Below, in pieces: positions 12,137-23,144 of a stretch of DNA of 64,000 nucleotides. The stretch comes from Neopestalotiopsis rosae (lineage: Eukaryota; Ascomycota; Sordariomycetes; Amphisphaeriales; Sporocadaceae), in the NCBI GenBank assembly GCA_023078685.1, contig JALGAS010000005.1, positions 3,844,001 to 3,908,000 on the forward strand, read 5' to 3'. Made by a program: the position numbers and the translations under genes. The notes beneath the pieces are model-generated. The model worked only from the letters and a program-made list of their open reading frames with translations. It did not search any database and was not told the DNA's origin. Positions within the stretch are counted from its first letter, which is position 1. Every line of letters starts with the position of its first letter.

Positions 12137-13400
12137 ATTGTTCTTCTCTGTATGTAGGTAACGTCTATGTTGTTGTAATACAGCAGTGTTGCTGCGTTGT
12201 CGTTGGTATTGCAAGCTCCCAGTCACAACAGGAGCTCGGGGAGTAATAGATTTGGAGAAATAAAGAGGACGTGAGGAGGACCAGTAGAGGGCACTCTGCA
12301 CACGCGGGATCAAACTCTTCTTATACATGTTTGTAGCTTTCCGTGTATATCACGGGTAAGACTCCAAGAGAGGGGAAGGGTTTCTGGTCTATATGCGGTC
12401 GGTGCCGTGTCATGCAAGTAATTCGGTATATGCCAAAGCACCCCGAGGGAGGAGGAGAGGTACCAGGCAAATAACAAGAGAGGTTGAGCGATTATAATGA
12501 TCTAATCAAGTGTACCTCTTTCGAAATATTTCCTGGCATCAAGCATCCATGATACTTGAGCTGCGGACCTACTTGAGGCGAAACTGGTCACAAACATGAT
12601 AAAAGCGCACGAATCAGAACCCCTCGTATGGTCAGGATAGGCGGCGCAACCTGTTTCAAGCAGCCGCTGGGCGTTACTCGCCTTTCAACAATGTCATTTC
12701 CTACCCTGGGCGCCAACTGAACGGGCGCAAATAGCAAGAAACACCCTTATCCACAAAGACTTACAAACTATGACCACTTAGAACTTGTATGAGTGTACAT
12801 GAGCGTAGAACAGTACTTTGCTAGCGATATAGGCGATTGCAGTTTCGCGGTGGATCTGATGCAATCACCCGGGTGCTGGGCGACCATGTTAGTGGTATTC
12901 TATTTAGCCTAAATAGCTCGTCGGCTCGGGAGCCCGGGGGGCATTTCCCCAAGTACGCGAGCGGCTAGGATATATGGAATCAAGTATATCGAAAACCTGC
13001 ATGCTTTTCTCATCTATGGCGATAATATTAGCATAATCTGGAATTAAATGACTTCTTTCCAACCAACAATTTTTATGGCGAATATTCGGTCAGTGCAGTT
13101 ACTGCCAGTAGAGTAAAAATCCACAAGTGTCGCCACTTTCGTACATCTTGGGCGTCAGGCCGCTCTCTTTGTCTTCAATTCGTGCAACCATTTGCGGATA
13201 ATGCATATCCCACTATTGAGTATTCCAGAAGGCATGAGAAATCACCACCGGGCTACTTATGACATCTGAAGATCGTTGACCTCCCAATGATTCCTGGAAT
13301 GGATCCCGGTGGGCTGTGTTTGTAACCAAGAGAGGGGAGGGGGAAATGCTACCGACCATAAGTTCTGATTATAGAAGAAAGAACAAGGGGATATTATAAT
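12137..13400. promoter_or_regulatory. Upstream region of the xylose reductase gene with two GGCTAR-type sites
   Basis: This is the region upstream of the minus-strand xyl1 start. The hexamer TTAGCC at 12904-12909 (GGCTAA on the minus strand) and GGCTAG at 12963-12968 both fit GGCTAR, the binding consensus of the fungal xylanolytic activator XlnR/Xyr1. They lie about 770-830 bp upstream of the ATG. The consensus is short and expected by chance several times in any kilobase-scale set, so only position and pairing make it suggestive. No coding sequence was recognised here. Confidence 0.25.
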
Positions 13401-15350
13401 AATGATAATAATGGTGACCATTCATTCATTCAAGGAGCGATACTAATGAAAACCGAATGTCGAAAGACTTCGAACGCTTATTTTATTTCTCTTTCATTTC
13501 TTTGTTTTCTTTTTTCTGATAGATTGCTAGGACAGTCAACCGGTGTACGTGACTGCACAGGTTGAATACTTCGAATCTCGGCGCCTGAGTGACGCAGCGA
13601 TAAGAAATTGATGCAATAAGTCACGCCTGATTGTATCACGAAACTCGAGAGGTAGACAGTCGCCGTTCCTTTTCCTCTTCTCCATATCGGTACTGCCGCG
13701 CTTTGAGATATGGAATGGAAACGGTGGTCGGATTCTATTGTCGTAGGGCGATATGGGCATGTTAATCGACAGAGCAAGACGCAAGAAAATGAGACAAATG
13801 ATAAAGAAGTAGAAGGAGAAGAAGAAGAAAAAAAAGAGGTTTGCCATGGACTCGAACAAAAAGGTTGGCTGGGGGAGGACGGTCCCAGCCGGAGAGAGAG
13901 ACCTCCGTGTACTTGGTCTCGAGGAGAGGCGGTTTCCCACTACACCACTGTGGCCTGTGGTTTCGGGGATTGTTAAAGGCGTCTGGTTTGTATGGTTTAT
14001 TAAGGAGAGACACCGTTGAAAGGTCAGAATTTGGCTTTGTGGTGAATGAGAAAGAAGGTTATAATAATTTCTAGCTTCATGCAAAAAAGTCCCAAAACAA
14101 CCACTACCCGACATGCCCTGGCGTGATGCGACCGAGTTACGCCGGCCACGCACAATTTCTTTCGAACCAAAATAAAATCATATCAGTGATTTTCCCTTTG
14201 CATAAGCTGAAGCAGGATTAGAGTATAAAGGGAGAAGAAAGAGGAGGACTCACTTCCTAGCCGCTGCGCATGTTGTGTTAGACCGAAGATTCTTTTCGAC
14301 AATGACTGGTTGAGCCGCGCGCTCGCAATGCCCAATTATGAGTTTTGTCAGATATATTTCGAAAAACATATTGTCAAGAGAGCTTACGTTGCCAGAATGA
14401 GGAAACTACGATAGTATTTTTGTGCTACTGATTGGTCAATGCTCACTTGCGAGGCTGTCAGTATCGCTGATTGGCAGCATAACGAGCCAGAATTCCGAAC
14501 AGCTAAATCTAGTGGCTTCTTCAAATTGGCTATCGTATGTACCTCGCGCACTGCCCGTACGGTCATGACCGAGATTCTCATTGGTCATTGCTAATATCAT
14601 TAACCAGCGACGTTAGAATCGTTACACGTGGCATCAGTTCATCCCCACAAACGATGTATCATATCACATAATAAGCACTTGTAAGCCATCGACTTGTGAT
14701 ACACATAGTGTTGACCCAATAAGCGGAACACAATGCCGAATATCATATTGCTCTTGCGGCGTGGTTATGGTTGGGGTCTATAGCCGTTTTCCCGATTGTG
14801 GCTTAGTTGTGCCAATCCCGTCTTATACGAAACCATAATTCCATACGACAAGGTGACGCTGAGTCGAAGTGATTTCGATACGCAAAGGGGAAAGTGCTGA
14901 GAGATTACATTCAGGGGAGGTCAAACATCTAGGCGGGCCACATGCTCAAAGGGTGGATCGGTCAGTCGACTGCATGTTTGCTACTGTAGGTGATTAGCGC
15001 ATTCCACGTCACCCAAGACGTTTGACGGTCTCTCCGTCGGCATATCATGATAGTCTTCATGACTGGTCAACTTCGGAGGTAAAATTATCCCAAGATAGCA
15101 AAGTGTGGGGCTTGGCAAGGAATTATTGACCATAAGTAATGCTAAATCCGTATGTAAATGCAAAAAGCGTAAATGCAAAGTTCGTAAAGCCGTTAACACC
15201 GTCTAAGCGTCATAGCGGGAATAAGAAAATAGCATTAATGGTGTCAACCCCACATCGCCTCTAGTATAAGAGATCGTGTATATATAGTTGATTAATACGT
15301 TCTGTTGAGAGTGTTTGTTGTTGACGCATATCCAGTCCAGTCCGGAAAAA
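13401..15350. other. Gene-poor region upstream of the SDR gene
   Basis: The stretch is AT-rich with short simple repeats, such as a GAA/GA-rich tract around 13810-13840. Open frames are short and mostly low-complexity. One candidate Pol III-like locus on the minus strand at about 13828-13965 is listed separately. The last few hundred bases are probably the promoter of the short-chain dehydrogenase gene starting at 15351, with a TATA-like stretch near 15278-15285. Confidence 0.4.
13828..13965 (-). ncRNA. Candidate Pol III-transcribed or tRNA-derived element (degenerate)
   Basis: On the minus strand an A-box-like TGGTGTAGTGG (plus coordinates 13937-13947) is followed about 90 nt later by a B-box-like GTTCGAGTCC (13848-13857). 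Next comes a run of eight T residues (13828-13835), as at Pol III terminators. Between the boxes a stem GGCTGGG/CCCAGCC (13867-13873 with 13884-13890) can form. I could not fold a complete cloverleaf: the acceptor and T stems do not pair, and a T5 run precedes the B box. It may be a decayed tRNA, a tRNA-derived element or chance. Confidence 0.2.
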
Positions 15351-16546
15351 ATGGCCAAATTCATCGAAGCCATGTCGCCGAACGCCTTTGAGAATCTCAG
15401 GGCTGCCCAGTCCTTTACCCAGACGCTGCACTCGGACACTTATGACTTTATATCCCCCAAGCACGTCGATTTGTCGGGTCGATCGGTCCTCATCACTGGA
15501 GCCTCCAAGGGCATTGGTCGGGCGACGGCCCTGAGCTACGCCGCGGCTGGGTGCAGCAAGATTGCCATTGCCGCTCGGTCGGATCTCTCGTCTCTCGAAA
15601 AGGAGCTCAAGGAGGCGGCTGGTCCGAAATCATCTCCCCAGGTCCTCAGCCTCAAGGTTGACGTGACTTCCGAGGACAGTGTCAAAGCTGCTGCCGAAGC
15701 GGTCGCAAAAGAGTTTGGTGGCGCTCTTGATGTTTTGATCAATAACGCCGGCTATCTCGAAGAATGGAAGCCCTTGGTCGAATCTGATGCTACTGATTGG
15801 TTAGTGCCACTTGCAATTCCTGAATAGAAACCTTGCTTATGTATTTTGTATTCAGTGCTCGAGAGCTGACCACATTTCTTTTATAATAATATTAACATAT
15901 TTCTTAGGTGGAAAGTTTGGGATGTTAACATCAACGGCACTTACCTTTGCTCAAAATATTTCATACCATTACTACTCAAAGGCAACTTGAAAACAAACAT
16001 ACTCACATCGTCTTTCGGAAGCATGGTGCACTGGCCAGGGGCGTCTGGATACCAGACAACGAAATTTGCAGTAGGTTATTTGCTCTTCCAACACCCAAAA
16101 TCTCCTGTGCTGATTATTTTCTAGGTGTGTCGTCTTGCCGAGTTCATCAATGCCGAGTATGGCAACCAGGGCTTGGTATGCTTTGCCATCCATCCTGGAA
16201 GTGTATTAACAGAATTATCCTCAAATAGTGAGTATATTATGTCTCTACTTGCTATGCTGTCCAAGCTGTGTGATCACAATGCGCGACTGGCCGATAAATT
16301 CTTAGAAGTCGAGGTATCGCATGGTCCAACATCACTAATTCGTTGTTCTTAGTGCCCAAAGATACGCATTCGTTCTTGACCGATAAGCCCGAATTGTGTG
16401 GTGACTCAATTATGTGGCTTGGAAAAGAGCACCGGCCATGGCTTGGGGGACGCTTCATCAGTGTAACTTGGGATATGCAGGAGCTTGAGGCCAAGAGCAA
16501 AGAGATTGCTGAGAGAGACATACTGAAATTTCGGTTAACACTATAA
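15351..16546 (+). CDS. Short-chain dehydrogenase/reductase (SDR), classical type
   Basis: Four exons (15351-15799, 15908-16070, 16125-16227, 16353-16546) encode 302 aa. The Rossmann cofactor motif TGASKGIG is at residues 49-56, NNAG follows in the central sheet, and the catalytic Ser and the YxxxK pair lie in LTSSFGSM and GYQTTKFA. The last quarter reads GLVCFAIHPGSVLTEL, the usual PG motif after the active site. The family oxidises or reduces hydroxyl and keto groups with NAD(P)H; the substrate cannot be told. The introns of 108, 54 and 125 nt were set by frame and by continuity of SDR motifs. The third intron has an alternative acceptor near 16305. The gene stands alone, with no biosynthetic cluster partners next to it. 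Confidence 0.85.
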
Positions 16547-16859
16547 TGACCTCTCTTTGTTATGCACTTGTATGCTGACCAAGCAGAACTCTGCGTAAGA
16601 TAGTCAATAATGATTTGAGATTATAGTTCCTTATAATCAAAAACCAAGTACGAAAAGGATCAAAGAAAAGAAAACATTGTTCTGATTTAATTCCAAATAA
16701 CATCAGAAGAGAGAATCGTTTAAATCATAAAAACTTCCTTCCTTTCGTTCCTCTTTTCTTTTTAACAAAAAGTAGCAAAACCAGATAGCATATGATATCC
16801 GTTTGCAGACGAACACACTGGACTACTGAATTTGAACACATGCAAGTTTCCAAGACAGG
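16547..16859. other. Convergent intergenic region, AT-rich
   Basis: This short AT-rich stretch lies between the 3' ends of the SDR gene and the Clr5-ankyrin gene. It contains A- and T-rich tracts consistent with 3' UTRs and nothing else that I can name. Confidence 0.5.
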
Positions 16860-19800
16860 TCAGTAATCATCCGAATCTGAGTAGTCCGAGTCCGAGTCTT
16901 CCTCACCGCTCGATCTCTCATCATATGAGCCAGAGCTTTCTTCTGTATCTTCTACATCAGACTCGTCGCCTATCCGCATAAGGCCAAGATTCGAAGACGA
17001 ATACCTTTTCCTCCGAGGATATAGAGCCCATGAATTCCCCCACGCTCTTCTATTTCGATTTTCAGAAAGCTCAGAGATATCTGTCATTGGAACCAGGTAT
17101 CTAATGTACTGCTCACAAACCCGGTGCCCGTTTGCTCGGGCAAAGTGAATGGCATTACTTGCCTCCTCCATGGAAATGCCATCCGGAAATGTTGCGTCCC
17201 AAATGATCTTGAGCATATCGAGGCGGCCATGTTCTGCTGCTCCCTCAAAGGGAGTCCGTCCATGTATTTTCGCCGACTGTGCGCGAACGTCGGCGCCGTT
17301 ATCAATAAGTAATTTGGCGATCTTGATACTCCCGCCAATGGCCGTCAATTGCAAGGCAGTTCCACCAGCAATAATAGCCGCTTCGCCATTGACGTCTGCT
17401 TGCCAGCTCAGAAGAAGCTCCACCACTGGGAGGCTGCACAATTCACAGGCCCTCTGTAAGGGAGTACGCTTCCTTCCGTTGCGTGCGGCCAGATTGACAT
17501 CAGACCCCCCTCTCAGCATGACTTGGATCAACTCCAGGTTACCTGTCTCAATAGCGAGTAACAATGGTGTTTTCCAGTCGAGAGAGTTGGCGCCACCGTC
17601 ACAGGCAATGCCGTTCGGTTCACTACCGGCATCGAGGAGCATCTGCACATCATCAATATTCTTTCCTTTCTTGCGATAAATTGCGAATCCCAATGGAGTG
17701 GATCTTCCGCCATCATACCAGCTTTTGCCTGCAAGACGCGTTATGGAAAATTTACTGAAACTGCTGACGTCCATCCGTGCCGCAAGTAACTCTCTCAGTA
17801 GAGAAGAACGACCTTTCCGGATTGCATTTTTCAATAAGCTGCCTCCCCATCCCGTCAGCCCTTTGGGGAATCTAGCTCTGAAAGCTTCCATAAGAATTTC
17901 AAAGGTCTGTGTGTCGAGCCGCATTGCATGCAAGAACGCGCTCTCTGTGAATGATCCTGTGCCTTCCAAGAGCCACTGGCGGAGCATAGTTTGGTTTTTC
18001 AACTTAACAACGTCGTCCAAGGGAATTCTTGGCCTCATTGAAATTGTCAGGAGGTATTCCAAGAGGGCGGGGTCTTCCATTTTCACAGCGATCTCAATGG
18101 CTCGTCTGTCAACACTTGCTCCGTGCTCGAGAAAGCTTACGAGCATGGTGTCATTCTTTGCGTGTGCTGCCCATTTCACTAGATCCACCAAGTTCTCTTC
18201 ACCGATGCCATCCACTTCGCGTAATTCTTTGTTTCCAAACTGGAACAGCGGGTTGTGCCTCCAGAAGTGGTCCAAAAGCATTTTCAGCATATTTCCGTTC
18301 CCTGCTTCCAGCGCAGTTCTCAGTGCTCTTAAGCTAACAGCCGCCTGCGAAGACAGCAAGGCTTTGACGATGTCCATATCTCCCAGGAAGGCTGCAGCCC
18401 TGATGTAGTAAGGATGAGACACATCTGGTTCATGCTCAAGTATAGCTTCAATAAGCTTCTTTCGGTTGCTTTTGATCGCAGATAGTAATGGGAATTCCAC
18501 CTTGGGCTCAATTGTAAAGTCAAAATAACTCGGGAATCCGCGTACGTCAACACCGGCATCCAAGAGCGCGAAGGCGGTCTCATCGCGATTTTGATCTATG
18601 GCTAGACGTAGTGCTCTTCTCCCATAAACTCCATCGGGATATATGATGAAAGACTTCCCCAGAAGTATCAGAAGATAATCTAAATCACCGACGTCTGCGG
18701 CGGCTTCCATTGCCTGTTCAATGTACGATTTTTCTGCTCCTAACAACGTGTATTCGAGCTTCTGTACCAGTGGCTGGTTTCTGGAACGAATCGCCTGAGC
18801 TAGAGGGGTGCATAGTCTTGCTTGGAGCAGGTTAGATGCAAGACCCCCCTCCCTACATTTGCACAGTCCATGGATACTCGCGTCGTAAAAATGTGGGTGG
18901 CGTAAATCTCGTTGATATGGTGTGGGATAGCGGGGCAGCTTGGAACGGGATTCAAATGAATGTGAAGTCAGATATCTTGGCAACTCATTCGCATTCACAC
19001 CCGATTCCAGCAACAAATCGATCAACGGCTGCTGGCGGCTACGAATTGCCGCCACCAGAGCTGCAGACGATACTCGAGCTACCAGTGGTAACAAGAATTC
19101 GACGAGCTCTTTATTGCCCTTGGCGCAAGCGTGAATCAAAGTGTAATCCATTGTGCGCTCGTATGTGCCAGGGAAGACTTCTTCGATTTTAGATCTTGGC
19201 CAATCACATAACACGCTCTTGATGATCTGTGTTGCTGTGTTGTTATTAAGGTATAGGGCAGTGCAAGCGAGAATGGGCAGATTGGGATCCCATGAAGTTT
19301 GCGGCGTGTATTCCGGTAGAACTTCAGGATCCTGGAAATAAAGTTGGTACGATGCACGTGGGATGTGAGCAAGCAGCAGCTCCGCGCGCGCTTCATTTAC
19401 ATGTAACATTGAGTTCTGAACGATCCACCACTCGGGCTTTGCACCTTTTTCCAATAGCTGTCGTACGAAGCCGAGGGGAACAGAGTTGGGGCAAAAGCAC
19501 TCCTTCATCAGGTACCGAAGGGCTGGCGTGGAAGCTGCCCCTGCTCTGAGTAGAACTTCAGCAGTTTCTAGGCATCTTCTTGGAATCCTCGGCTCTCCTT
19601 GCTTGGGATGCCAATACCACGTTAATGCCGCTACAATTGGCATACGTGAAACCTGGCTGCTTGCAGTAATAGTTTTGTTGACATCAATAGCGTATGAAGG
19701 GCCATGGGTCATCCTCAATAAAAAGCCAACTGCTTGAGCGTTCTTACTCCAGACAGCAGCACTGAAAGCGTTGTCTATAAATGACCGCACAGCGAAAGAC

Positions 19801-21367
19801 GGGTGTGATATGGCGAGTCCAAGAACACTGGAATAAGTCTCCGAAATCGGCAATGCAGGCAAACGCGAAAGTCCAGCAAAACCGTTGATGGCGGAGTATA
19901 GAATAGCTCTATGGAATGGGGACTCAAGTAGGCTGCTTGCCGTAAGCGAGGAAGCATCGAACATACTGACATAACCAGGCCCTTCATGCATGTTGTCTGG
20001 TAAAAGCGAATCTAGGCTGTCAACGAACTTGTTGAATTGGTGATTTCGAATCAATCGTTCGTGTCCCAAAAAGTCCTGGATTATCTGCGCAATGCTGGCT
20101 GTGGATGTAATTTCCCGAAAGACGGAGGTACTGCTCTGTCCGCGATGTCTTTGTGTAAGCTCAAGCACTTGGGTACTGCTGTAGCAAGACTCGTACATAA
20201 GATAGCCCTGCTCGCTTCGGCCCATGGACGTAGTGCGGAAGTTCCGAATATGTTTCTCTAATAGCAAAAAAGGTGAATCTTCGAGCAACTTGAAAAGGGA
20301 CGCATCGACATTGCCTTCTATTGTGGACCAGGTCAATGACTCTCCTGTGAGCAAAAATGGTGACCTCGCTGCGTCAGCGACTGGTAGGAGTAACTCTTGT
20401 GAAGAGGGAGAGAGCGTGAAACCCCTTTCCATTCCTAGGACATTGAATATCTCACTGGAACGATAGTCGGGTAGACGAGGTGAGTTGTTCCTCTCATTTG
20501 CTCCTGCTAGAGTGTCCTGAATTGGATTTAAGAAGGGTTCCACATGCTGGGGAGGGCAGTACGACTCGACGTTAACCACGTTGTCTGTTGGCCAACGAAG
20601 TGGCAGAGCATTGTTGAATGATATTGCAGGGACATGACTTCGAGTTGAGTCTTTATCGATAGAGCTCTGTCTTGGATGGTGCACAAGTGAACTGTTTGAT
20701 GGCGTTGATATGTCATCCGTTGCCCGAGACGCTGTGTCTATTATGGGTGATGATGGTGTCGCATGTAGTGTGGTTTGACTGGACGCATCCCCTTCACGGT
20801 ATGGGGACCACTGTCCATTTGGGGCAAGAATCTCCAAAGTGAAACGCGGGGAATCCCAAAGAAACGGGCCTTGATACCTGTTAGTCGTATGTTCTAGTTA
20901 ATTAGGAGTACTGATAGAGGGATGATATACCAAGAAGTGATCCAGCTTTAATGGATGGAGTAGGCATCGCTCTCGAGTAACGGCGACGTTTTTGCTTAAT
21001 TTTATCAGCGCTGACAAGGCTGCCAGCCAACTTGAGCCGGGATTCCACGCCTCCATACTTGAGGTCATCCATTTTGGCGATAATATGCGCCCACTCAGAG
21101 CGCTTGAGATTCTTTGGCATATCCCATCGCCTGATCTGGGCCTCATACTGCGAAAGGCTGCTCAGAAATTTGAGTCATTGCCACATTTCAATCGGGAATG
21201 GAGTCTCACCTTGCGCAGAAATTGTGCACATCTCTCATGATTTGAATGACACTTGGCCCGCCATTCTTGCTTTGCAACGGAAGCTTCCTTCGATGGTAGA
21301 GGTCTATGAAGGCATCCTTGTGACGGTCCCAATCATGTTGGGAGATGGAGATTGGTATCTCTGCCAT
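16860..21367 (-). CDS. Clr5-domain and ankyrin-repeat protein, very large
   Basis: Three exons on the minus strand (21367-21210, 21160-20931, 20869-16860) encode 1465 aa. The first two exons give a Clr5-type N-terminal domain with DWDRHKDAFIDLYH, then SLSQYEAQIRRWDMPKN across the first splice. Next comes a Ser-rich linker and a long helical region. Many ankyrin-like repeats fill the C-terminal two thirds, clearest near the end (GNLELIQVMLRGGSDVNLAA, GSIKIAKLLIDNGADVRAQS). The tail is very acidic and Ser/Asp-rich. Clr5-ankyrin proteins are a large lineage-specific fungal group of unknown function; ankyrin repeats normally bind proteins. The second intron was placed with acceptor ATCAAG at 20870 because it restores the frame; its exact ends are less certain than the rest. 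Confidence 0.82.
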
Positions 21368-21669
21368 CCTTGAGAACCGTGGCTCTTCTATTCTTTCTCT
21401 TCGCGCTGAATTGAATCCAAGACACGAGGGAAGGCTGGAATATCTATATCAAATATCGGGTTGAGAGTGTCAAATTAATCCGATATCTAGAAAACAGCTA
21501 GCGAGAATACTTCGTCAATTTCTAGAAATTGACAAATATACCCAGTTTTCAAAGGATACACATCTCGGCGGGAATGTGAGAGAAGAGGTGGTAAGGCTTT
21601 GGCTACAGGTCCTGACTGAACAAAATCTGGTGCCGCTTCACCGAAGTATTGCACTCATGTTATTGGCGA

Positions 21670-22210
21670 CAAAACCTGCGGATAGGCAAAACCTGCGGAT
21701 GGGCAAAACCTGGGGTGGGCAAAACCTTGGGGGTGGGCAAAACCTGGGGTTGGACAAAAAAAAAAAAAAAAAAAAACCTGCATCGCTAATCCTCTTATGG
21801 TGTGCTCCAAGGTCAGATTCTGCCAACGTATCCCCAATATCATGGCGTGTTCTGATTCGCCGAACAGATCGTTTTGCATATGGCAGGAATATCTTCAGAC
21901 GCCAAATTCCCAGCTGCGGTGATTGAATGAAGAAGCCCTACACTAAAATTTCGCAGTTGATGCGAATAGAGGTCGCCTTCGAACATCTCTCTTATTAGAA
22001 AACAATAATCACTGTAAGTGGATATTGCGCCGACATATGCCGCTTAGAATAATGTATGTCGGCGGCTACCAAGGAAAGCCGCAATTAGTTATACAAAACC
22101 TGGAGCACAAAACCTGACGGAAGAGAACCGTGTGAGAATATCGCAACAAAACCTGTAGTTACCGAGAATGGTTCGTTGTATCATGACAAGAACATGCTGC
22201 CAAAACCTGG
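21670..22210. repeat. CAAAACCTG repeat cluster: short tandem array plus dispersed copies
   Basis: Between 21670 and 21780 the core AAAACCT(G) recurs about six times at a spacing of 16-18 nt, with G/T-rich linkers, ending in a long A-tract followed by another ACCTG. Four further exact CAAAACCTG copies follow at about 22094, 22107, 22146 and 22201, without the linkers. All copies are in the same orientation. Nothing similar occurs elsewhere in the window as far as I can see. The array looks like a degenerate minisatellite; its origin is unknown. Confidence 0.7.
22029..22063. repeat. Inverted repeat (9-bp perfect stem)
   Basis: GCCGACATA at 22029-22037 is the exact reverse complement of TATGTCGGC at 22055-22063, with a 17-nt loop. 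It lies inside the CAAAACCTG cluster, between the tandem and dispersed copies. Confidence 0.6.
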
Positions 22211-23144
22211 CATACTACGAACATAAAAGTAGAGTGATGGCCTGGATAGATGGGCAGGCTTTTCCCATCAACTTCTCAACTATCTTCTCTCGTGAGGCCA
22301 CGAGAACTTCATACTCAAAGCTTCTTACTTGAAATTAACTCAAGTGCAGAGTTCCCAATTGCGCATACCCCCTCTAGTCCCTTATTCAGACTCTTACGGT
22401 TCAAGCATTGCCACAAGAAGGCCACAACGCGACATTACCATGAGTACCCAAGATAAGGACACTAAGGAAATCCAGAATACTGAGTACGGACCTTTACCTA
22501 ATATACATTGTATGGAATAGGACTGATAGTAAAGCATTGCTACAGTCATCGTCAGTCTTCCGCGATGATGCAGTATTACCTCCATCAAGACGAGACTGTA
22601 AGCGAGTACATCGCCATGGGCGGAACCCTCACCAAAGACGCAAAGAAGAAGCGTACCAAGCAGCGTACCAGAAGGCAAAAAGAAGAAATTGTCAATATGG
22701 AGCGTCAGTTGAAACACCAGAATTAGTCTTCTGACGATTTGATTAAACAATAGTTCTGATGGCTTACTGTGGTATTCTGTGAGGGATCCTGCGGGTAGAG
22801 ATGGAAATAAACTAATAGGCATTAGAAATTCAAATATATAAGATGCTTAGGAATCAAAATTGTAATCATTTCCATATCATTATGTGGCAGCAAGATTGAC
22901 TATGTTTGAGAGGCATCTACCAACTCTCGACCACTCATTCCACAGAAATGTAGGACCCGCATTTCCGGCGTGGAACCCCGGGGCGCTTAGCTTGGGTTGG
23001 CGCCTCCTCCGCCCGTCTATCTACATCTACCCGTCATCTATCGGGGCTCCCTCAACAGCGTCTCTGAATGGTTCGCAATTTTATATTTTTACACGACGAC
23101 TACAACTGATAATTGAATCTCGAAGGCCGACTTGCGTCAAAACC

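Larger units (their letters stand above)
21368..23144. other. Gap with repeat cluster between the ankyrin gene and the receiver-like gene
   Basis: This 1.8 kb stretch holds a cluster of CAAAACCTG-type repeats (21670-22210), an A-tract of 21 A (21755-21775) and a 9-bp hairpin (22029-22063), described separately. A small basic open frame ending near 22726 (last ATG-initiated part from 22564) begins MMQYYLHQDETVSEY and is followed by a Lys/Arg-rich segment. It lacks a recognisable domain and I do not call it a gene with confidence. The remainder looks like promoter sequence for the flanking genes. Confidence 0.45.

Noticed and set aside
22508..22726. Small basic open frame in the repeat-cluster gap
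   Set aside because: About 54 codons from the first in-frame ATG, no recognisable domain and no convincing splice to an upstream exon; noted but not called as a gene.
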